A stretch of 64,000 bases of DNA from Antedon mediterranea (taxonomy: Eukaryota > Echinodermata > Crinoidea > Comatulida > Antedonidae): contig NC_092673.1 in the NCBI RefSeq assembly GCF_964355755.1, forward strand, positions 18,605,001 through 18,669,000, given 5' to 3'. The position numbers and the translations under genes were made by a program. Below are positions 1-10,700 of the stretch, in pieces; within the stretch, counting starts at the first letter, position 1, and every line of letters begins with the position of its first letter. A model generated the notes under the pieces. That model was not told the origin of the DNA and made no database searches. It was given only the letters and a program-made list of their open reading frames with translations.

Positions 1-402
1 TTTATAATCATATAAACTTTGAATAAAATTAATCGAACCATTTTTATGGTCAGTAGAGGTCAAAAGGTCACTGACCTTTTGCTCACTAGCAATTATACCC
101 GCCCCAGGGCGGGTTTTTTTTTTTTATTTATTTATTTCGGTATATATAAAACATTACAAAAAGCAGAACAAGTCTGAAATTATTGTAGCACATTATATAA
201 AAAATTTACATTACAGATAAAAAATACAAAACAATTTACAATATGCATAAGAAAAATAAATATACTGTACATTAATCATTAAAATTTATCTAGTATTTTA
301 AAAATATTTATCAAGGTTTTAATTTATTTTAAGCAATATATACAATAGTATTAATTTAAATGAATTTATTTATTTTCTTATAAAAATCCTATATAAAAAA
401 AA

Positions 403-1044
403 TTATTTCGAGTTAAGCAGATTAACAATATATCTGTCGGTTTTGCATTTAGGCACTTCCAGATTTCCACCATTGGATCTAAGGTTTAATTTTCGCTTGC
501 GGCAAGGAGGGAGCATATCCCTATGCAAAGCCGATTTTATGAGACCCTGACCAAAGGAAAGCACCAGACTTTCCCTCCTTGCCGCAAGCGAAAGGAGTTG
601 CGTCTCCTCTAAAGCTAAATCGTACGATATATAATTTTTTCCCAGGATAGTTCTTAGAGCTCTTTTTTGAACAGCTTCAATTTTATGCGCTAATTTTTTA
701 GTAATTGCACCATGCCACACAGGGCATGCATACTCAAGAATAGGTCTAATATAGCAACAGAACACCTTGATCAGGTCATTCACAGACGCGCGAGACCTCC
801 TCATCACAAATAAAGCAAACATCTTTCGAGATGCCTTAGAGACTATGTCTGTGACATGCATGTCCCATTTCATATTATCTTGAATAGTAACCCCTAACAA
901 TTTGAGGTTGCCAACACATTCAAGGATAGTATTGTTGAGGGTGAATGGCTGGAACTCACTAGCATTACGCAAAAAATTAATTGTCATAACATGGCATTTA
1001 GACGGTTTCGGCAACATATTGTTAGCTTTACACCAGTCATCCAA
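403..1044 (-). pseudogene. LINE ORF, C-terminal domain after the reverse transcriptase
   Basis: This is the continuation of the reverse transcriptase ORF after the A-run frameshift. It carries the thumb and downstream region typical of CR1/jockey elements: a DDWCKANNM-like start, LKLLGVTIQDNMKW, then IRPILEYACPVWHGAI and a late RRESL segment. It ends at a stop at 403-405. The 3' UTR runs from about 402 to 127 and shows nothing else. Two stretches of this frame form a perfect inverted repeat at DNA level (491-512 and 572-593), which is unusual inside coding sequence. Confidence 0.8.
491..593. repeat. 22-bp perfect inverted repeat inside the LINE ORF
   Basis: TTTCGCTTGCGGCAAGGAGG at 491-510 (arm to 512) is matched by its exact reverse complement at 572-593, leaving a 59-base loop. 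It could come from a template switch or local conversion when the LINE copy was made. It has no known function. Confidence 0.85.
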
Positions 1045-1072
1045 ATCATCAAGGGAGACCTGTAAATAGGAA

Positions 1073-2485
1073 TTATTGTTTTTTTTTCACGACTTCACCT
1101 AGAGTGAGATCATCCACATACTTCCATCTTCTGCAGCTTCCTAGACTGGCATCATTAATTAGGACCAGAAATAAAACTGGGCCCAATTTAGTGCCCTGGG
1201 GCACGCCGCAGGTGATCTTTCTTGTACCCGAGATGGTCTTACCCACTCTGGTATTGATGCCTCTATTAGTAAGGAAGCTGCAGATAATGGGTATTATGGA
1301 TGATCTCACTCCGATATCTATTAATTTGTTAATAATTATAGTATGATCAACCCGATCAAAGGCTTTAGCAAAATCAACCGCGCATAAATTAACATAACAA
1401 TGTTTACCATCAGTATCCTTCAATACAGAATCAATTAAACTAATTAAGTAATGGGTGGTGGATGCACCCTTGCGGCTCCCGAATTGTCGACTATCAAGCT
1501 TAACGCTAATGTCCTCTATGATCCAATTAACTAAAAAAGTCTCAAAAGTTCTTGCTAATAAGGGTGTAAGTGAAATAGGACGCAGATCGTTACAGGTATT
1601 AGCTCCTTTGATTTTAGGGACAGGTACTACTGTCGCATGCTTCCACCTATCAGGGAAAGTACCTGCTTTTAGGGCGCAGTTAAACACATTGGTTATAGGG
1701 GGCGCTAGTTCAAAAGCACATTCTCTTAGAAGTTTAGCAGGCAGGTCTTCTGGATGTCCTGCCTTTTTGGGTTTTATTGATTGTAGCAATCTCTGGACCT
1801 GTCCAGGATAGATTTCAGGAGGCGGCTGCGAGGATGGAAGATATGCAGGCAAGTTGTTTTGGTCCAGAGCAGGTAATTGGCAACAGACATCCGCAAAGTG
1901 CTGATTAATTGATTCAGCGGTTTCCTTTTCGTTAAGACCTGGAATGCTAAATGACTGCTTCTGATTAAGATTACAAAGTTTTCCAACATTCTTGTGCCAT
2001 TTGGAGGAGTCCGAATTGTGAAGGCCAGAAATCGCGTCTTGGTAGTAAGATTTTTTCACATCCATAATCGCTTTTTGTACACCATTTCGAAGTTTTTTCC
2101 ACTTGCTAGATTTTCCAAATTTAACATATGCTTTTTGTCGTTGCTTTATGAGTTGTTTCACTCTTTTCGTAAGCCATGGGTGATCAGTACTCCTCATTTT
2201 CAGCAACTCAGTCGGGAAATTACTATAATAGGCATTTTGTAGAGTAGTAGCTAGCATCACAGTTTTATCATTTGTATCCATAAGGTCGTAGACATTATTC
2301 CATTCATAATCAACTAACCACTGGCCAAATTGCCTCATGGACGAGTCCTTCATAGGTCTAATCTTTACCGCGAAATGATCATTTTTAGGTAAACAAGTTA
2401 TAGGCTTCATTAACACCGAGACGTGATCACTGCTCCCAATGGGTGCTTTCCGTACTATATCATTATATAATTCAGGGTAATTCAT
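1073..2485 (-). pseudogene. LINE ORF, endonuclease end plus reverse transcriptase
   Basis: 470 codons. The first residues complete the endonuclease (SDHVSV, the catalytic His motif). Reverse transcriptase motifs follow in order: DLRPISLTPLLARTFE, QFGSRKGASTTH, AVDFAKAFDRVDH (first catalytic Asp), GVPQGTKLGPVLF and YVDD at 1109-1120 (catalytic pair). The frame breaks just after YVDD inside a run of nine A residues on the coding strand, a typical homopolymer slip. The enzyme would copy LINE RNA at a nicked target site. Clearly a transposon gene, not a host gene. Confidence 0.88.
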
Positions 2486-3124
2486 AAAAATTTTGTCAAG
2501 TGTAGAATCTTTCCGTGTATGACAATTAACTACTTGAGTTAGGCCAAGATTGTCACAAGCTCATTAGTATTAAGGTCGTTGAAGTCACCTAGAATTATAA
2601 TTGGAACTTCATGGTTGGCACTGCGTATCCTGTCGACTGTTTCAATCACATGCGATACAAGTTGTTCAGCTCCAGCCGCTGCGGGTGGATAATATATCGC
2701 ACCAACATATAAGTGTTTCAAGCGCCTGATGTTATTGGGTATTGTAATACAACACCAAAGACACTCAAAATTACACTGATCATGGTGTTCAGTGTGATTC
2801 ATAATTAGCCTGTCAACTGAGTACACAGATACTCCACCACCTTTTCTTCCAACACGCATCTTATTGAAATGTTGATATCCAGGAATAGTTGCTAAATTTT
2901 CAGTTTCGGCATTTAACCACGTCTCAGTTACAACTGCCAAGTCAATTTTGTATTTGCTAAGGGTAGCCTCAAATTCATCCACTTTGTTTCTAATTGACCT
3001 TACATTGGTTAACAAAATCTTGGGGCACGAAAAAACGTTTATGTTCATGTACTTAGTATTCTCAATAGTTATAAGATTGCTCAATACTCGGCCTCTCGTT
3101 TTACTAGCTTTACTAGAGTAAGGT

Positions 3125-4699
3125 CAGTGGTGGCGCCAGCGGGGGGGCTACGGGGGCTCTAGCCCCCTCGTCGGGGAGCCTAGCCCCCCCGTCGGGGAAC
3201 ACGGGTACTTTTTGTCGGGGAATATAACATACAGTAAAAAACGTTCGCATTCACTTCATATAGCTTCAGCGCCTAGAAAACCACGACGTTCCATTGACCG
3301 TGAGAGTACGTCAGAGGGAACTTTTATGCATTCATTATTGCCGGAGATCTAACTACTAAACAATAGCTAGTACGCACTTGTTTGGCGGTATCCCTTTGTA
3401 CGAATCGTTCACCGTTGGGTCGAGACGCGTGATATCATGTTCCATCCAGGGACCAAAATGTGTAATGTAGTTATTTTCCAGGCGAAGTTTACCGACGGTT
3501 CGGGTACTTTTTGTCGGGGAATATAATTCGTTCGCGTTCACTTCGTAGCTTTCAGCGCCTAGAAAACCTCGACGTTTCATTGACCGTGAGAGTACGTCAG
3601 AGTGATATTATGAACTTTATATGCATTCATTATTGCCAGCGATCTAACTTACTACTAAACAATAGCTATAGGTACGCACTTGTCTGGCGGTATCCCTTTG
3701 TACGAATCGTTCAACGTTGGGTCGTGATATCATGTTCCATCCAGGGACCAAAATGTGTACTGTAGTTATTTTCCAGGCGAAGTTTACCGACGGTTACGTC
3801 GTGTACTGTGTCGACGTACGCTACACTACTACAGCAAAAACGAATTATGTTAATTGTTCGTATGTTCACCAATTTTTTAATTTACAAGTAACCTTCTGTA
3901 CCGTGGGGCACCTAGAATAAATATTTCATCCATTACTAAACAAAAAAACATGCCATTTTCGCTTAGCCAACATCTTATTATAGCTAAGTTATTAAATTTT
4001 CAATGTGCTGTATGTCATGAATTTCTCACCACTCGGAAGTCCAGATGGTACGCAGGCATACACTTGGGAGGAATACACTTATTTCCCCGACTGAAAAAGG
4101 TCTACGCTTGCGTTTTTTAAGCCTCTGGGCCTGATGTTTCCAAAGTATAAAATGCAGTTTTTTGAAGACCTGCAGCTCTAGTTTTAAACATTTTCTTAGC
4201 TCAGCCCCAACAATAAAGCTGGTCATATTTCGAAGTACAAGAAGTGCATTTTCCGGGAACCTAAAATCTCTATTTTTCAAACATTTCTTAGCTCAGTCAC
4301 AACCATGATAGGGACTTATATATTTTGTTTCATGTTTTGAAGTATAATAAGTCCAATTTCCAGGACCTCCAACTCTATTTTTCTAAATTTTCTTTGAACT
4401 TTTATTTTTTAAATTGAAAAAATATGGATTGAAACAGTCATCGCGCATCGTTTTTTTTGCACGCAGTATTTTATTTATGCATTATAAAAAATGGAAAAAA
4501 TGGCTACACTAAATCTGGTTAAAATGACCTCAAATGACGCTAGAACGCGTTGCTCCCGGGGGCTTCTCCCCCTGGACCCCCACCGGGGGCCCTTGGCGGC
4601 CCCTTGGCGGCCCCCTGTCCCCCAGCCTTGTGATGCTCGCTTCGCCCCCTCGTCGGGGAATATAGCCCCCGCGTCGGGAAGATCCTGGCGCCACCCCTG
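3125..4699. mobile_element. hAT-like non-autonomous DNA transposon with 8-bp target duplication
   Basis: The ends are inverted: CAGTGGTGGCGCCAG at the left and CTGGCGCCACCCCTG at the right. The 8-bp sequence AGTAAGGT flanks both sides exactly (3117-3124 and 4700-4707), the target-duplication length of the hAT superfamily. Removing the element restores the LINE reading frame. No transposase is visible; the inside holds C/G-rich 'ccccctcgtcggggaa' pieces at both ends and a ~300-bp tandem duplication. Superfamily assignment rests on the duplication length and CAG termini. Confidence 0.8.
3203..3800. repeat. ~297-bp tandem duplication inside the hAT-like element
   Basis: Two diverged units, each beginning 'cgggtactttttgtcgggg' and continuing through 'gcgcctagaaaacc', 'attgaccgtgagagtacgtc' and 'gttccatccagggaccaaaa', lie head to tail at about 3203-3499 and 3500-3800. 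A third related copy sits 32 kb away at 35835-36066, directly beside the 46-bp minisatellite. Noncoding. Confidence 0.8.
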
Positions 4700-5115
4700 A
4701 GTAAGGTGTGTTAATAATCACCGATATTTTTCTTCTTAATTTCCTACCTCCTCGCTTGCGATGTCTCCGTTTACAAAATGGCCGACTTGGTCTTGGCCCT
4801 TCACTGTTTAATTCGCTATTGAATGCGATGACGTCGGGAGGAGGTATGCCTCGGTTCGCGAATCGAAGTGCGACGAGATCCTGGGCTGAATATCGAAGAT
4901 AGCACATCGTGGCTCAGGACAGAACTTTCACTATAGTGCTCAAAAAAGAACCAAAAACTATTCAAACGTAAGTCATACGGGTTGCACAACAAGAACAATA
5001 CAAAATCACATAAACAATCATTCAAAAACGAGACAAAATCAGCAAAACTGCCAACACACGTGGAGCAAAAAAAAAAGGAATGGAGTCGCAGATGAACAGC
5101 GCCACCAAACGCCAC

Positions 5116-5340
5116 TAAAATTAGTTTAAAGCCTTCTCAGTACATAACACCCGACTGGCGTCGCCCTATAATCACCACCCCCACCCTCTTCAATAACACC
5201 CCACACTCTTTTTCTTTAAAAACAACAATTTTCCAACCACAATTCTGGTCAATTTTTTATAGCCTACTACCCCTAGCCTAAGCAATCCCCACTATCTTCT
5301 GAACTCCAACTCCCACACCCTAACCCTATCTCCCCCGTAC
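5116..5340. other. Noncoding stretch, nothing recognised
   Basis: C-rich, A-rich sequence (for example 'ccaccctcttcaataacacccc') between the LINE and the next repeat. It may be LINE 5' UTR or old repeat. No gene or site is supported. Confidence 0.4.
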
Positions 5341-6126
5341 TTTTTGAAATGTAGTTTAAAACCTTCACAGTACAATCACGATCATTTTGATACCCCATAA
5401 TGTATGGTTACATGCAGAAACAGAAATTGTTATAATTAACAAACACCGAAAGTAGGCCATTTTTACCCCATTTTAACCCCTAACTTGGATCCTAGATGAT
5501 GATGTGATATGGTAGTAGAACACAGTAACAGTAAATAACTGTATATGTTCACACAGGAATGGATGTCTGTAATGAGACAATCCAAGAGACCGATCCATAG
5601 CTGGATATGGTTAAAGTACTTTGCTAAATGTGTAAATGAATAGGTGTCATATTTGTTAATGAATAAAATATGTATATTATCTATATCTATATTTCCCCAA
5701 ACACCTTGCTGAGGATAATTGAAATACTGTAAAACTTTTGTAGTATAATTTTACAATTCGATAGCCTACAACCCCGAGCCCTAGCAAAAAATGACATCAC
5801 AAACCACCACACCACCCCCCCCCCCCCACCCCTCCCACAAAAACCCCAGGAGTCGGGGGAATTTTTTTTAATGTAGTTTAAAACCTTCCGGGTACAATTG
5901 CCATCATTTTGATACCCCATACGTATGGTTACGTGCAGAAACAGAAATTTTTATAACGAACAAACATCGAAAGTGGGGGTTTTGACCACAATTTGGTCCC
6001 TAACTTGGATCCTAGGTGGCGGATGATGTTGAAATATAGCTTAGAACATTCCCGGTACAATTGTGGTCATTTTGATACCCCATATGTAAGATTATGTGCA
6101 GTAACAAAAATTTGTATAACGAACAA

Positions 6127-6157
<31 letters not shown>

Positions 6158-6165
6158 AACTCTCT
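5341..6165 (+). repeat. Triplicated short interspersed repeat ending in (CAGA)n
   Basis: Three diverged units contain 'agtttaaaacctt', 'attttgataccccat', 'gttacgtgcagaaacag', 'cgaacaaacatcgaaag' and 'cctaacttggatcctag' at about 5341-5510, 5868-6020 and 6028-6120. The last ends in 'aacgaacaaacaaacagac' and a (CAGA)n microsatellite at 6131-6158. A simple-repeat tail suggests a retroposed SINE or LINE 3' end. No coding sequence. Confidence 0.6.
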
Positions 6166-6419
6166 CACTTATAATATTGATAATATACAAATTCTTATAA
6201 TTGCGTGCAACTTTAATAGCTTAAATTGTCCTTGGCTGTACTGCTATGATTATAAGTTTCTCACTCACAGTCCATGTTCATTGGCACAAAACATTTTCAA
6301 TGAGTTGAAAGATTGAGAGAATAATTTAATTGGTCAGATGTTTTGTCTTATTCTGATGTAATTGCACTGTATACTCAGTTCAATGAGAACACTTTGCGAA
6401 CAAATTTCAAAGTATTTCA

Positions 6420-6500
6420 CAGATTGGACTCAAACCCATGACCTCCAGATTACTAGCATTGCGTATATACCTCCAGACCACCAAGCTTGGTAGTCTAGAG
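6420..6500 (-). repeat. tRNA-derived SINE or tRNA pseudogene
   Basis: Read on the minus strand, the stretch carries GGGTTTGAGTCCAA, close to the RNA polymerase III B box (GGTTCGANTCC), about 45 bases after GTGGTCTGGAGGT, a weaker A-box-like motif. This is the layout of a tRNA-derived promoter. It does not fold cleanly into a functional tRNA by eye, so I call it a SINE head or pseudogene. The rest of 6166-6836 is AT-rich with no feature. Confidence 0.4.
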
Positions 6501-6836
6501 AGGTTGGAGTCCCATCCATACACTCATTATAGTGTAAATATCTTTTTAAATGGTCACATATTATTTTAGTTACTGTTCATGTATTAATTAAAACAGATGG
6601 CATGGTAATGATACCACAACCAAAGTTGGCTGCAATAATATTAAAAACATGAAAAACTATTTTTTTTATAAAATTAAATAGAACTAACACTGTGCAAGTC
6701 AAGTTGAAATAAATGAATTGAGGAAAATAGACAATCTTACATTGCTGTATATAAATTGTTCTGCTAGTGTACTTTTAACATGTTACCACTTACACTGACA
6801 ATATTTTATTATTTCTAAATCCTTACCTTTTCACAG

Positions 6837-7747
6837 ATGAACAAGATGATGATTATAGAAAAGAATTGACTATAGGTACGTTTATCACTGTTACAAAATT
6901 ACAATATGAAAACAATGAGACAATGAGAGAAATAAAAAAAATGTATAAAATCTTCTGTTATATGTGTTTATTACCTGATTTGCTGCTAAAGACACACACA
7001 CCCACAAGTAAACAATTACTAGAATTGTCTGGTTACAGTGCTTGATACCATTAGCAGAGCTAAATATAAAAACCAAGTTTTCCATTTTATTATTCAACAA
7101 AAATATATTACCTGATATACTTTATGCTGGTAATCTCAAAACTATTTTACATTCAAATCTTAATTGATTATATATTTTATTGGGCCTTATTATATGTTTG
7201 TTAAAAAATAAACAATACTCAACTATGTGATTCGTATTGATATTAATTGTTATTTGTTTCAGATCTGCACCGTGAATCAAACACTGACATGCAAGTATTT
7301 GATACTTTATGTACTCAGCACTATTTTTAACACACTGCCCAGGACAGACCCAAGCTTTCACACTTTTTTTTGTTGACATGCTCTTTTTCATATTTTTTTT
7401 ATTCTCTTTCACTTTTTTATAATTAAGTTACATTTGTTTAATTCTGTGTGTAAATTGGCCATAAAAGCACAGGTGAAACACAATTTGATACTGTATTGTT
7501 TTTTTTAATTAATATGATCATGATGCATTTAAATGTGCATTTATATTCCACTGTGACAATATAACAAGTTTTGAATATAATTTTTGTCATAATTATTTCA
7601 CCGATATGATGACACTTTTTTAAATGAATGCCCAGATTAAACAAATTAGATAGTATTTATAGCTCAAACACAATACTTATTTATTGATACAAAATATTAA
7701 TATGTACATTTTTTATAGCCTGAAATGGATAAAGAATTTTTGTAATG
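6837..7747 (+). CDS. Three small 5' exons of the ZU5-UPA gene
   Basis: Exon 6837-6875 (acceptor 'ttttcacag', donor gtacgt) reads EQDDDYRKELTI in the only open frame. Exon 7263-7290 reads DLHRESNTD and ends before GCAAGT. Exon 7719-7747 (acceptor 'tttttatag', donor gtaagt) is open only when it takes in one base, and reads LKWIKNFCN. A canonical GT donor four bases further on (7295) would leave exon 2 in phase 0 and put exon 3 into a frame with a stop (TAA 7743-7745), so the GC donor fits better. The same two-exon pattern with the same phases precedes the C-terminal hairpin (10376-10394 and 14385-14422). These exons form a short, charged juxtamembrane region. Confidence 0.55.
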
Positions 7748-10700
7748 GTAAGTAAACCTTTTTTTTGACTAATCATGAGTCTTAAGATTTAAGAATTAAA
7801 TTAAAAGTCAAACTTTATTTCTATTTATAGATATAAAGTAGTAATAAAATAAGAAATGTGTTGTAGGTGTAAAAATGAAAATAAGTATAACACGTGCCTA
7901 CTGCACGCATCCATACACATGGGTATCTAAATGTAATGCCCTAAATGTGTATTAGGGAGATAGTGGTGCTTGCCGTAATTAGGTATCAAAATGTGGAGAA
8001 TTGTACTGGAAAGGTTTTAAACTACACAAAGATATACTTGTAAGCACAAAATATGTGTAAAGGTGGTCAAAATTCCAGAGAATTACAGAAACAAAATAAT
8101 GTAATTTCATAATTATCATGGATGGACACACAGACGTATCCTCAAATATCTCAAATCAAAATATAAATCTTTGAAATCTATGAAAAGTATAAACAATTGT
8201 CTAGATCTTTCCTCTTCCAGAGCACTGGTGGATCATTTGTAGCTTTTTAATCATAGTCTTTGCAATCTGTACTCAATCTCTACTACCAGCAAGAATTGCC
8301 ATAAGTATTGGCTTTTGCCTAATTCTTGTTGGAATTATCTGGTTTCTACATGATAAAGTGACCAAGACAAACGTTTCACATTACAAGAAGCTACCTGAAG
8401 GTAGGTAAAATATGAGAGACAAAAGTTTTATTTTATTTTATTTGAAAATCAAAAATAAAATCAAGACAGTGCAAAACAAATTCAAATAAATCGTCAACTT
8501 CAATAGTAAGCAGTACCATGATTTTAACAAAATCTAGTACTGTATTCATTACGGAGACCCATAAGTTCCTATAAAGATATTTTGAAGACGAATTGCAGGA
8601 ATTGAAACAATATAATATATAATTATGACTTTTTGATTACTGCAGATCAACTTGTGGTGTTAAACGTGAGCTCTAAAGGTGGAACTCTCCATCTTAAAGC
8701 TGAAGACATAAAGTTGGAGATACCACCTGGAGCAATAGAAGAAGGAAAGGCAGTTAACATATCACTAGAAAATTTTATGGAAGAAATAGACTTTCCTGTA
8801 CTTCATCCTCTTGAATCAGTAGTATCACCTGTTGTAAAATGTAGACCAGGAGGCACTGTCTTCCACAAGCCCTGTACTCTATCATTTCCACACAACGCTG
8901 TAAATGAAAAATTTTGGAAATTCACATTACTTGTTAAAAATCGCATTGAAGATAAATGGAGACAAATATCATTAAAAAGTGATGAAAAGGACATAACCTT
9001 TACTGTATGCAAAGGTCGGTGTTATGTAACTTTAAATCATTTCTGTCAATATGTGGCTGTGGGTCATCCAGCAGATGTTAATTATATGGCGAAGAGAAAA
9101 ATGAAGTTATTGGTTTTTAGAAAGAGGATTACAAATTTTAAATATGAACTTCAGATAAGACTTTGTAACCCAGGAGATATAAGGGTATGTACTATCAATT
9201 TCTTGATTGGTTGAAATGACATTGCATGACGAAAACGTCATCTAAAATATTTTTTATATTAACTGTTCTGACTCCATGATGACATAATATGTCATGCGGG
9301 TGTAATATTATTACATATTATTATATTGTTCATCTAAGACACTGTGAAACAGAGTAGGTTACAATTTGTTGGCGATGGCAGCCAATTCAAATTGTTTATT
9401 GGAACTCTATATAATACAACCATTCTAAAATTGATGCATATTTATTGCATGTGTGTTACTGTTAGTGTATTATGTATTTCAGAAGATAACTGAAGAGCAT
9501 GAACAGCACGAAGGAAAGCTTTTACAAACACCAGTAGATATACTTTGTTTGAATAAAAACATGATCATTACTGTAGAATCAAATTCAGATGAATGGCGTA
9601 TTATGGAGCAAGAGAAAGTAAAATCATCTTTCAATATTGCAAATTAAGAAATAAAAATATGAATTAAAAACATTTATTTTAATTTTAATGTGATATAGTA
9701 CACTAGAACTTTTATGAATATGAATTTTAAAAATATTAAAAATATCTTAAAAGTATCTTAGTTATTCACCTCAGCAGTTGGTCAAAGCCCTTGTATGGTT
9801 TCTTTTCTAGAAAATCAATGCTGAATACATATGGCATGCAACACCACAAAAGAGTTTTCAATTAACAAGACGGAATTTATCAGAAAATCTTTTAAACGTA
9901 ACAGTATCACCTTCACAAGCGGGAAATGAAATTGATCCAGTAAATGTGAATTGTATGTATTTAAAATAGTATACAAATAATGAACGTTTATGAGTTGGAT
10001 GGTGGAGAATATTTCATGAGTTGATAGAGGTTGTTATATCTTTAACTCAGTAAATACAAATACGAAAAATTGCCAGGCAATTAAAAGTGATGTAGGCTAA
10101 TTCTGTTTTTTTTTTCCACAGACTTCTTGTATAATTAATCAAAATCAGCGTTCCGCAACCTTTTTTGACCGAGACCCAATGATCCTATTTTGGGAATTCT
10201 TGCGACCCAACATTGCGAATTTGAGCTTACAGGCAAATTGTGTTTTAGTATAAAGTCACTCCAGTGGATATTTAGATTAGAACAAATTTGAAAATGGACC
10301 AAACATACATTGTCAGTTTTGAAAACAACACATTATTGAAATTTAATTTAATTCATATATTCATTGTCTTTTCAGGTGAACTAGAAAATCCAATGTAAGT
10401 AGTTTATGGGTTATCAGATATTGATACAAAGTTATGATATACAGACAAGTATAGCAAAATTAGTATTTACAATTTTTACGTAAAATATTTATAGATAACT
10501 TAAGACAAACAAGAATACAGAGGTTTTTCTTATGCTCTCATAATTTTTGTATGGAGCATCATCAAATATAATACTCATCCTGTTAGCAAGAAGCCACAAA
10601 GTATGATTCGGAAAAAAAGAATTTCAACTTTCATTACTAAATCAATACAATTTTAACATTTTGTTAATGAATGATCACTTGGTTATCAATTGGTTAATGT

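Larger units (their letters stand above)
2539..4907 (-). pseudogene. LINE ORF, N-terminal part and endonuclease, split by hAT insertion
   Basis: Two pieces, 4708-4907 and 2539-3116, form one reading frame once the hAT-like element and one copy of its 8-bp target duplication are set aside. The first piece begins at an ATG (4905-4907) and ends in a strongly basic Arg/Lys-rich stretch. The second continues in the same frame into an endonuclease domain with the motif ILLTNVRSIRNK, then TETWL, and the metal-binding GDFND motif at 2575-2589. These are hallmarks of APE-type endonucleases of LINEs, which nick the target DNA. The frame is lost after NELVT near 2545; the rest of the domain continues in another frame in the next segment. 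Confidence 0.8.
112..5115 (-). mobile_element. CR1/jockey-like non-LTR retrotransposon (LINE), decayed and interrupted
   Basis: A LINE read on the minus strand. It has an N-terminal basic segment, an apurinic endonuclease domain, a reverse transcriptase and a C-terminal domain, ending in an A-rich tail seen as the T run at 112-126. The ORF opens near 4907, is split by the hAT-like element at 3125-4699, resumes at 3116 and ends at 403. At least two frameshifts are visible, near 2490-2540 and in the A run at 1076-1085, so it is dead in this copy. The clade call (CR1/jockey group rather than RTE or L1) rests on general motif style and is the least certain part. The 5' limit is approximate. Confidence 0.85.

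Noticed and set aside
97-126. CCCGCCCCAGGGCGGG followed by a T run, like a Rho-independent terminator
   Set aside because: The surroundings are eukaryotic. The T run is the A-tail of a minus-strand LINE, and the GC palindrome is flanking DNA.
1104-2242. Plus-strand frames of 80-118 codons
   Set aside because: They are antisense shadows of the LINE reverse transcriptase.
7122-7644. Minus-strand frames of 68-96 codons in introns of the ZU5 gene
   Set aside because: They overlap a plus-strand exon or AT-rich intron sequence and have no motifs.
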